Of a DNA stretch of 64,000 nt, positions 54,646-64,000 are shown in pieces; positions within the stretch are counted from its first letter, which is position 1, and each line of letters opens with the position of its first letter. The position numbers and the translations under genes are program-made. A model generated the notes under the pieces. That model worked only from the letters and a program-made list of their open reading frames with translations, was not told the origin of the DNA and did not search any database. This stretch comes from Rhipicephalus microplus (lineage: Eukaryota > Arthropoda > Arachnida > Ixodida > Ixodidae). Location of the stretch: NCBI RefSeq assembly GCF_043290135.1, contig NC_134700.1:161834553-161898552 (forward strand). Direction: 5' to 3'.

Positions 54646-56129
54646 AACATGCCCATTACCTAATGCGTGTTTAGGCTGAAGCTATAAAATAAATATAGCA
54701 TGACAGACACGGTAGAAGGCGCTGGATGATTATAAGAAGACTATGACTATTAGTGTCTGGTCACTAATTTATTTAGTGAAATGCTGCAGTATATAAACAA
54801 GTCGTGTAACGGGGGGCAGATCAGCCCTGAAGCAGTGTTGGTAGGGGTGGCGAGTCCTAAATGTCTCGGTGAACCCAGTAACAGACTTTCATATGATTCG
54901 CTAGAAATTTTTGCAAGTACATATGAGAAATATAGGCCTGTAATTCGACTGGAAAGAAGCATCACCAGATTCCTAAACTGGCGTTATTTTTTGCGATTTT
55001 TCATTCAGCTGGCAATATATGGGGCAGTATCCACGGCCGTTTTCAATGGCTAGGAGACGAAAGAGGCTGCTCCACTTCCCTTGTGCACATGCCTGGGCAA
55101 GATGGATAGAGAGATGAGTGTACGCTTAAAATTGTATGAATCGTGTCATGAGCTGTTCTTCGTATCAAGAGAGCTAGGGCCTCCTAGAGCTGCGGTACTG
55201 AACAGCAGTTCCAAAAATATTTGCTTAAGGAAAGAGAAAATACTCGCACGAAGCCGAGCGTATACGGGAGATGTGGTACGACTAGTGAGCCTCGTGCATT
55301 TCAGATCAGATAAATTCTTGTAGAGGAGTTTTGCAGATGTCATTCGTTTTCGAAACGTAGGAAACGAATTACGAAGAAAAAAAATAGTGTATTCGCTCTG
55401 AGAGTGCTGCGTGAGGTAAGAGGTGCGCTAGATGTTCGTGCGCAAGTGGTCTGGAATAGAGCGCTGAAGTTCCTAACTTGTGCTTCCAGGAATCGCATAG
55501 CTATCCTGCGTGGGATGCTCAAGTAGCACTGCCTGTCCCCGAATGGATTTGCTCTTGATAAAAGGCGAAAGCAAACGTATTTCGCTTTTGCGAAACCTAA
55601 CCCTTCAACAGGGTGATATTGCCTTCAACGGACTGGATACTGAAAAGAGGGTTTCCTACGATCTCTGTTGCAGTTTCGGGTCATGTTTATATAAGTGAGG
55701 GACGCGTAATAACCAATACTAAAATCACATTTTCACTCTGAGCAATCACAGACACTCGAATTTTCAAAAAATAACAAAACAAAAGAAACCGTTTGAAACT
55801 CACTGTGAGTTTTGTGTTGGACGGTTTGTGCTTTAAGAAACAGTTCGAAATAAGATTTCGTCGTCTTATTAAGGGGTGTCGGCATGTTTACTTATGAAAA
55901 CATGTTTTGCCAACTTTAACCCTAAACATTCCAGGAAGCTATTACAACTAATCCTGCTTCGTCTATGTCATGATCTAGTGAGTTTGTTCGAGTGTACGTG
56001 AAATGTCAAGCAGAAACTCTTAGTAATAGAGAAATGTAGAGGTCAGTATATTCGTATATATAGCGTCATATTTTCCTAATTAACCTGATTTTCTTCCGCA
56101 GAGAGCTCGATCACTCATTGTTGTTTATT
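54646..56129. other. Unannotated interval
   Basis: A 91-codon frame at 54781-55053 and an 80-codon one at 55081-55323 are open, without recognisable motifs. They might be exons or element scraps, and I cannot support either. Confidence 0.35.
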
Positions 56130-56570
56130 TTCAGAGGCGAAGCTTCCTATGTCGTGGTTCGTTCCCCCTTCCATATGCATGTGTGTAGCCACCTTTAGTT
56201 TGACTTGTTCAATATATGGTGTTGGGAATATCACGACTAGATGGCGTTAGTGGTTTTCACAGCATATCCCCGCAGTGAATGACGATGAGTGGGTCGAAGC
56301 GTTCGTTGGTCCGTCCATTCGTGCTTCAGTCCGTCCATCTGTTCGTCCCTCCGGGCGTCCGTGCGTCTGTATGTCTCTCCGTGCTCCCATTCGTCTGTTC
56401 GTGCGTCCGTACTTCTGTGCGTCCGTCCGTCTGACCTCTATCCTTACTTCTGTCCGTCCCTGTTTCTGCCTGTTCGTCCGTTTGGACGCACGGACGCATG
56501 GACACACAGATGAATGGATCGATGGATGAACGCTTCACCCCACTCATCATTTTTAACTCCGTGGATAAGT
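56130..56570. repeat. Composite repeat, copy D: CCGT-type array in inverted arrangement
   Basis: A degenerate terminus, TTTTCAGAGGCGAAGCTTCCTA (56130), precedes the array flank CATATCCCCGCAGTGAATGACGATGAGTGGGTCGAAGCG (56264-56302). The array runs as CCGT-type units to about 56473, then turns into ACGG-type units and ends with the same flank in reverse (GCTTCACCCCACTCATCATTTTTAACTCCGTGGATAAG). The locus is thus an imperfect palindrome of about 300 bp. Confidence 0.75.
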
Positions 56571-59009
56571 TGTGATTTTTTGTGGCTTCCACTCGAAGCA
56601 CCACTATGAAAATTAAAGTAAAATTAAAATGGAGAATACATGCTTGCATTTTTTGGAGCTCTGTATGTAAGGTGCAACTCATGCACAGCGAAATAATATA
56701 GCTATAGAGAGAAAAGGGGGTTAAATGCAAGGGTGTTACGAACAAATAAACTGAGCTATGTGCTTGGGGGAACGAGAAATTAGTCATAAACGCCTACTTT
56801 GACGATCAATATGGCTAAAAAAGAAACGCTTCGTTTCTTAATTTCATTGCGCACATTTATCCATGCGGACAGAGGTGCGTCAACATGGCCTTTTTGTCAA
56901 TTTTTGTCAACATGGCCTCATCAAGTGTGAGGCCCACGCTATGGCTTTATGCTCTCCCATAGTAGAGTACCAATTACTTTGAATCATTAACCACTGTTTC
57001 TAGACACGAGAAATATTTCACGAAGCAAATGGCACGTACAAATTCTAAAAACGTCGCCGTTCAAGCACTGTCATTGATTGAATCTCGAGTGTCCTGAAGG
57101 ATTTTCTTTTGATCAGGGTTGCATGATCCGGTGAATCACCCCAAAGGGATTTGCGTTAAGCTGTGCTATTTACGAACAAATATACATGTTGAACCGGCAA
57201 CCAAGTGGTGTTTTATGCAAATGAAGATTGTGGCTCAGAAGGATGACGTTGAAAAAGCAATACTTGTAGTAGTACAAAACACAACAAAAATACGGTGCAG
57301 TCAGACACACCTCACTCGCCCCACGATTGCGCAAAACTTCGACTGCCGTCCACGTTCGCGGAACCCATTTTATTATTTCGCCGTGGCCTCGATGTCTGTT
57401 ATTTAGTGGAGTCCCTGTCGTACACGAGTGAACTCCAGCCCTGCAAACTAATTTTGCGTGCACGCCTGGGGATGGAGCTGGGCACTTTCGACGCCGAATT
57501 CTCGTTTTCCGTTCACAGTGGAAGCGACATGGAGGCAGACAGTCATCCGGCACGACCACGTCTCCCCCATTTTACGCAACGGAGATTAATAAGTGAGCCT
57601 GACTTTCTCCACGTAAAAGTGCTTCGTGTGTTTCCGACGTCGCCCCATGCGGGCTTGCCACCACTTCCCCTCGTGGGTTCTCGCGAAGCTCAGAGTAGCT
57701 TCCAGTGAGGCGGATGGAAAACGGCTCGTTGGACGATTTTTGAAAAATGCGACTGTCTGCATCCTGTTTCGTGTGAAGGGATGGAAATTCAAAGGGCGGG
57801 GACACAGTGGCGGCGAGGCACCAGCCACTTACTGACGAACAACTAACGCGCACTGCAATTGCGCCGAAGCGGATGCCAGTGTGTGTACTGGATCGGAGAC
57901 GCGTTTGCAGGAAGCATTTACGGCACAGTGCCTAGTGCGTGTACATTGGTTCGCCGAGCGAAATGTGCAGCACTGAGAAATCGTTGCTGGGAAAGTTTTC
58001 GCAGAGTTTCCCGTCACGGTGAGGGAGAGGGTGCTCACACTCCAGAAGGATGTTCGGTTGTTCGCGCTGTGCCAAACGTTCCACCTTTGACGAAGTTCGT
58101 TGCTTCTGTAATTGGAGTGGCTCCGTTCTTGATTGATATAGCGGCGTCTACCAGTTTGTTACCGGCAGATGCTGAGCACTGCAATGTTAGCCAGTGGGTG
58201 ACATTTTTGCGTTGTTATTCGATTGTACACGAACGAAATACTTCGAACAATCTTATGCCCGCTAGGAAGTACGTTCAAGATTCAGTGAGTTTCTACAAAG
58301 CCTCCTTCATGTGGAGCCTAAAGTCACTCTCTTTTTCATTTTTGGTGTTATGTTAGCCATCAAAGTTTTTTGGTGACACCTATACAAAATCTAAAGTGCC
58401 AAAAAAAACTTCGCTAGAAAATCTTGATACACTTGTCAGAACTTGTACCTCTTGAAGCGGTAGGATGGTGAATGTATTTGTAAAAAAGAAGGCCCCTGTT
58501 ATCTCCGATTTTCTGGTGGTGTACACAGGTTGTTAATCTCATCTCTTACCCGACTGCATTTAATTTTCACTTTCTTAAGATCCTTTGTCACAGAGACGTA
58601 GCTCGTTTCTTGATAGAAAGAAAGCATTTTGCGTGCAGTGCAATAGATTACACCCGCGTGACCCTCTGCATGCGGAAAAGCCGACAACGCGACATGTTTC
58701 GTGATCAATAATATCGCATAGGTTGCGCGACGTGCCTGGAGGTATCGTTAACTGTGGCGTAAGCTTCCTTGAGTGTGACAAAAAAAGAGAACTTGACGGA
58801 GTTTCATATAAAAAAAGTGGTCTGTTTTCTTAACGTGCCGATTTCAAGCCTCGGAAAGACCAATTCAAACTCACAACGCCACGAATCTATGCGCGCAATT
58901 TCACAGGATCTATTTTTAGCAAGCGGAAATCACCTATGTACGCGTTCTCCAAACGGCCTACTTCAAATCGCCTGTGTAGTCGTGCTGAGCGTGCCGTAAT
59001 CGAAGTGAT

Positions 59010-59069
59010 CGATTTGCCGGCAAACGAATGAGGGTCACTCGATTTGCCGGCAAACGAATGAGGGTCACT
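59010..59069. repeat. Perfect 30-bp tandem duplication
   Basis: CGATTTGCCGGCAAACGAAT plus AGGGTCACT-type end occurs twice back to back with no difference. Confidence 0.95.
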
Positions 59070-60610
59070 GGCATGTTCACGAGTGAAAGGGAAAGAGAAA
59101 TGTGAGAAATGTACTTGAAGGTTATACATTTTGTTGATTTTAATCTAGTAACGGGACCCAATAGTTGCGGAGCACGCGGGGCCTTTGTTGTTTCAACGTC
59201 TGAGCAGCTTCGGAAAGACAAGGAAAGATGAATTATGAGTTGTCGCGAACAGACAAGTACGCCGAAAAGAACTGAGACGGAATAAGCGGTACTATTCATG
59301 AATGCAAAGCAACTAGCCAGCCTACGTGATTTATCAAAAAGCACGAGTTACGAGCGCATTGCGAAAAGTTATCTTAATCCGCGTAAAATAAATGTTTTCG
59401 ACAATTTTAACAACTAGTGTGTTCGTGAGCTCATCGAAGCAGCTATAATTCACTGACGTAGTGAGTTTGATTACAATATAATTTAAAACGTGTATGCAAA
59501 GAGTTACAAGACAATCATAGGCAACAGGAAATGCTTGTTAGTGCAGATTTCTCGGGAATAGGAATACTGAATAAATTAAACCGATGTCGAACGATTGAAA
59601 GTATCCAGAACACAACGAGCAAGTGCCTGTTGTATGAATGAACTTTCATTTTCTTTAGAAATACGTAAATTGAGCAATAGTTTTACATAAGAACAGTGCA
59701 AAAGAATTCCTAACTTTGTTCACATTGTGAACGCGGCTCAATATTCTGATGTTTTAGTTCGGAATGTGCTCGGAAGCCGCGCCTTATTACGCACCAACAA
59801 TGTGATGGTGGATGGCTGCCTCGCCTTTCTGAATGTGTGTGGCCGTTACGGCTTGCCGCGATTGCCGTTTCCGTTGTTTGCTTTTTTTGTCACTTATTTG
59901 TGGGGCTTCACACTCGGCGCATCGAGGATTGTCCAAAATAACTGGATTGCAGCCAAAAATGGCCATATTGCCCGGTGTTTACTGCTGTCGAACGATATAC
60001 ATATTGGCAGGATCATGAGAGCAAGTACGAATTATCCATTTTTCTGACGTGAGTCTCGAATCACTGGGCTTTCATTGTATACGAGGACAAATCAATATTC
60101 TGCGGTCATAGCACGAGTTTTTCAGGAACAATACACGCCAAAGTTATATTTCATTTTTTATATGAGAAATTAATTGAACAAATCGGCAACCATGATGAGG
60201 AGTGCAATGACAATTACATTAGTGACAACAATGACAAAGAAACTAGAGACAATAACAACAGCAGATATAGTGTCTTGAGAACTTCGCATTCGAACACGTG
60301 GCAAAAAATTAAAGCGAGCTCCATGGCTGTTCAGTCTGAGTAAACAGCCGAGCTGGCAAGCAAGCACCACCACCTAGCGAACGCACATTCAGTTCTATCG
60401 TCTTCTTTTTTCAACATCTTCTTCTATTTTATGATCTGTCTTTCATGTTGTTTTTCATCTATGTCGTCCCCTCTCCTCCTCGCATGACCCCTCCGCTTCC
60501 TCAGATCTTCCGACCACTTGCTATGCTACACTGTATATGACTATGATATGGTGTACCCTTTCTCTTCGTCTTTTTTCTCCTTCTCACCGTTGCGTCGGTC
60601 TCCTCACCAC

Positions 60611-60944
60611 CACTTTCATTTCCCACCCCTTGATATACTCTACCACGCATGAATAGCGATGCTATGAGCTCACTTGGCGCATAAATGCTGCCTGTGTGGC
60701 GAAAAAATTATAATATACTGGATGTGAAGAGTATACAGCTGAAGCGTGGTCGTCCCTTCTCGTCGAAGTGTGTGTTTGACCACCCGCATATGTTATCCAA
60801 TGCTATGCCATGCTTTCCCATCCATTCTCTTTTCTTTTCCCTTAATCCTCGCATCGCTCCTCGGTACCGTCACTTTCATTTCCCACCCCTTGCTCTTGTC
60901 TACTGTGGAATGCAATGCTATATGCTATAAGCTGCTTGGCCCAT
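60611..60944 (+). repeat. Two related segments 260 bp apart
   Basis: CACTTTCATTTCCCACCCCT and the following GCTATGAGCT/GCTATAAGCT-CTTGGC-CATA region occur at 60611-60682 and again at 60871-60944, diverged. The element class is unknown. Confidence 0.7.
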
Positions 60945-62367
60945 ACCCACCAAGTTTTCCGACTATGACCTCGGTCTTTATGTGAGCATAAACCGCACTG
61001 CTGGTAAGAGTAAATGCCAGCTGCCGCACGGCAATATAATTCAAGTATGAGAGAAAAATATTTGCAGTAGCACCATCTGCTACTTTCCATGCACTACTCG
61101 TGAGTTTTCTGTAGAAGAACGTGAAGATTTTTCAGCATGACCAAATCGTTCTTTGGGAATACTCATTCCCAATTTCGAGAATAAACCTATTACGACCATG
61201 AAATAACAGACGTATGAAAAGTAAACTGTACTAAAATAATCAGTTTGCAGGTGATTAGGCGTGTAAAAACATGTCTAAGGGTGCGAAAGCCTCTGTCTAG
61301 ATTTAGCGGCTTTTTGCTTTCTCCCCACAGCATTATTCCTGTGCCTCTTGAAATGTCGCCTTTATGGTTGAAATCAAATTGAATTGAAATCGAGAGGACT
61401 TTGTTACATGGTTTCTCAAAAATTTAAATATATATAAATGTATCAGCGAACTGAAAACTTTCTCAAGTGCCACTTTTTTAGCTATGACGACCCTGTCACA
61501 AGTCTCGTCTAACCCTTTTGAAATGCCTTCCTCTTCCGGCGGATATTCCAGCTACCCTTACTTATGCGACAGGTAATATTTCATGCCTTAAGGAAAAGAC
61601 GAATGATCACAGTTCAGTCTATGAAGAACGGGATAGCTGTATCAGGCTTTCCACACTGGCAGCTACCGATTCTAGCTCTCGTCGGCATGGAAATACTCGT
61701 TTATGGCACAAGAGATCTAGACACTAGTGCGTGCATTGAAAATAGATTGCTGGGATGATTATTGAAGCATTCTTTAGGATAAACACCTCTGACTGGAGTG
61801 ATCTTGCATATATGTCTCTTACTTCTGTCATAATTTTAGAACGTAAATCGAGGCTAGTTAAAAGTGCACATGCGCTAGCTTTGTTTTAGGGTTCCAGCTT
61901 GTTAGATTTCCTTTTTCGAGCTTAAATTCTACACTTCATAAAGAGCCAATGAAAATACTCGTGATCCCTGACCTGCACAGCTGATAATTGGGGTCTGCGC
62001 CCCAACACCATCTTTATTTTCTTGGTTCTTGTTGCTCTGAGACAAAGAAGAGGAAGGCAAGACAGCCGACCACATTGTACAATCCGGCATGCGATTCCGT
62101 ACTTGGTGGGGGGGATGAGATTGGAAAGTGGGCTGGGGGAACATTAGATGGGAAAATGACAAGGAGATAAAAAAAAAAACATTACTTATCGCTCCGTCAT
62201 GAGAATTGTTAAAACGCGAAAGTAAAACATGTCTTCATGGATGATGTTGAATTTTTATTGTGTGTTGTTTCGACAAAATGGCAAAGGAGTGAATGCTAGC
62301 AACAACTTTAGCTGTCATGGGATGAGCAGTGAGCAACAGGAAACTTGCAGCTCACTCGTCAAGCAGA

Positions 62368-62608
62368 TGATTGATTGATTTGTGGGGTTTAACGTCCCAA
62401 AACCACCATATGATTATGAGAGACGCCGTAGTGGAGGGCTCCGGAAATTTTGACCACCTGGGGTTCTTTAACGTGCGCCCAAATCTGAGCACACGGGCCT
62501 ACAACATTTCCGCCTCCATTGGAAATGCAGCCGCCGCGGCCGGGATTCGAACCCGCGACCTGTGGGTCAGCAGCCGAGTACCTTAGCCACTAGACCACCA
62601 CGGCGGGG
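62368..62608 (-). mobile_element. Ruka-type SINE, full length
   Basis: The complete element lies on the minus strand with the CCCCGCCGTGGTGG head at 62608 and an ATCA tail at 62368. A perfect 13-bp TSD, CTCGTCAAGCAGA, lies at 62355-62367 and 62609-62621. The A- and B-boxes are intact (GGTTCGAATCCCGG). Confidence 0.95.
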
Positions 62609-62621
62609 CTCGTCAAGCAGA

Positions 62622-64000
62622 AAGGTCCCACGAAAAGGCAATGCAGAACACACCTTTGAACTAATCATTTTTTTTCAATTGCTTGATGTGTAGTTCCGTC
62701 CCTGCTTTCACTGTAGTTTATGATGTTGATTCGGTGTTTAAAACGTAGTTGATTAGGAACACGTTTTACTTACCCTACTTTTTTGGGCTGAGTTTCCTTC
62801 GACATAAGATATCATGCTGATAGCTGATAGCAGTTGTTGACAGGTTGGTGATGTATAATACCGACTGTGCACGCATTGCTGCGTAACTTGCCTTCATTTG
62901 TAGGCGTTATGCGTGCGGATAAGTAAGCAGGCCACTGCTTCCGAAGATGGAAGCCATGAACGCCGAAGCAAACTTAGACAGGCAGATACTTGCTTTCCAC
63001 TCTGCGTTGTTGTGTAAAAATGGCGTCTGTAGCACACTTTTGAGGAAAAACTTTGCACGAAGTTGCTGCTGCGCCAAGCTAGAAGCCGCAACAGTGCGAG
63101 AAAGTTTCTTGCAGAACCACGAAAATTGCATGCATAATTTTTACTATCCTTGCTGAGCCCACGGACTTAGTCTCCGGATTATGATAGCGCTATCCGCAAT
63201 CATGTACTCGTCTTGCCTGGCAAAGAGGTAAAGTGCTCCGTCTCCGAACCACGGTGTCGAATATCATGCAGGTGCCTTGCGGTATGACTTCCAGGAAGCG
63301 TCAAGACTATTGTTTTCGGTTGGCTTCTTCCGCGACTTTCACTGAAGTTTAGTTATGTTTAAGGAAAATGATGTTAGCGTTGTGATAACTTCTACTATTA
63401 TATAGGGAGTCGTCGAGGTGGTATGGTAGTAACGGCCAGTGTTGTACCGGTTAGCGAAATAAAGTAGCTATAGTACGATATTCGTTCCTAAACAAAAACA
63501 AGAACGCTTTACCGCCCTACGTTACCTTCAAAAGAGAAATACCACGTTACTGTTCCCGAGAAAAAGTAACGGACGTTACCTCTGTCATTATGACCCAATC
63601 ATAAACTTTACTCAATTTGTCTTTGTTACAGAATCACAAGATATGAATTTTTTATATCGTGAATTTAGGTATCACATAAAACATATAGCCCCCCCCCCCA
63701 AACATTATATGCAATGTGCTCCTTTAACGAGTATTACTTGCACATTTCTATTGTACCATGGCAGTGTTACAGTGTCTTATAGAGGCCAACATTCAATTTT
63801 TATGGTGGCATTCTTTTTAGCGGGACGGAAAGCTTTCTGGTCAGGCAGTCTAATCACGGAATTTCAAAGTGGAAAATGCCGCGAAACATTTGTAATCAGA
63901 GTTCTTCCATCTGCAGTGAATATGGAGTCGTATATTCGCATGCTTTAGAGAGTGAGCACGTGGTGGTTTTCTGAGCATGTGTGCACTCCGCACGCATGCG
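62622..64000. other. Unannotated interval
   Basis: No gene is recognised. CAGTGTTGTACCGGTTAGCG at 63437, followed by several GTAAC/GTTAC motifs up to about 63580, resembles the end of hAT-type non-autonomous elements, but no matching inverted end (CAACACTG) or 8-bp duplication was found. Confidence 0.35.

Larger units (their letters stand above)
56571..62354. other. Unannotated interval of 5.8 kb
   Basis: I see no recognisable gene. Local features are a perfect 30-bp tandem duplication at 59010-59069, a 260-bp-spaced direct repeat (60611 and 60871) and a short repeat GTCAACATGGCCT around 56879-56918. A 165-codon open frame at 57859-58356 and frames on the opposite strand nearby have no family resemblance. 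A GC-richer patch at 57.3-58.1 kb is the most gene-like stretch by composition only. Confidence 0.4.

Noticed and set aside
57859..58356. 165-codon open frame in a GC-richer patch
   Set aside because: No domain, signal or family resemblance; antisense frames are also open nearby.
63437..63590. hAT-type non-autonomous element
   Set aside because: CAGTGTTG and GTAAC-rich sequence are suggestive, but the matching inverted end and 8-bp target duplication were not found.

Overview
The window looks like intergenic, repeat-saturated DNA from a hard (ixodid) tick. The main reason is a tRNA-derived SINE of the tick Ruka type (tRNA-like head with A-box and B-box, conserved body, (ATCA)n tail), which occurs about fourteen times. 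The genus cannot be fixed from the sequence. I recognise no host protein-coding gene, rRNA, functional tRNA or CRISPR array. Almost everything that can be named is a transposable element or a product of one.

Layout: 2.2-3.6 kb holds two Ruka SINEs. 3.7-5.5 kb is a broken CR1/L2-like LINE. 5.9-8.6 kb (minus) is a 5'-truncated I-group LINE with an intact 882-codon RT-RNase H frame and a 14-bp target-site duplication (TSD). 9.2-14.8 kb (minus) is a Ty3/gypsy-class LTR retrotransposon whose pol order is protease, integrase, RT, RNase H (integrase before RT) and whose Gag has SCAN-like features. Its 3' LTR is replaced by a short palindrome of the U3 end, yet a matching 5-bp TSD brackets the whole unit. 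15.5-16.1 kb is an RTE-like LINE tail split by a Ruka. 17.8 kb is a Ruka with a long tail. 21.5-22.2, 24.0, 28.3-29.7, 30.4, 54.1 and 56.3 kb hold members of an unclassified repeat family built around (CCGT)n-like arrays. One member carries a 669-bp MITE-like insertion whose empty site is visible in another member. 24.2-27.2 kb (minus), 33.1-34.1 kb and 38.8-39.9 kb (duplicated at 42.6-43.6 kb) are further decayed LINEs related to the 5.9-kb one, two of them split by Ruka insertions.

30.8-32.0 kb contains GC-rich tandem repeats, including an array encoding a 16-17-residue R/Q/E-rich peptide repeat. 38.15-45.7 kb is a near-identical direct tandem duplication of 3,777 bp whose junction is a chimeric Ruka SINE, the signature of unequal recombination between two SINEs. 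47.2-53.0 kb is a full-length but inactivated I-like LINE (5'UTR, ORF1 with zinc knuckles, ORF2 with endonuclease, RT and RNase H) with a 14-bp TSD. 53-64 kb is mostly unannotatable, with a compound (ATCT)n/(CTGT)n array, an inverted CCGT-type repeat and a final Ruka SINE.

The elements interact by nesting (SINEs in LINEs, a MITE in a repeat) and by recombination (a SINE-mediated duplication, an inverted LTR end). All element classes were assigned by eye from motifs, without database searches.
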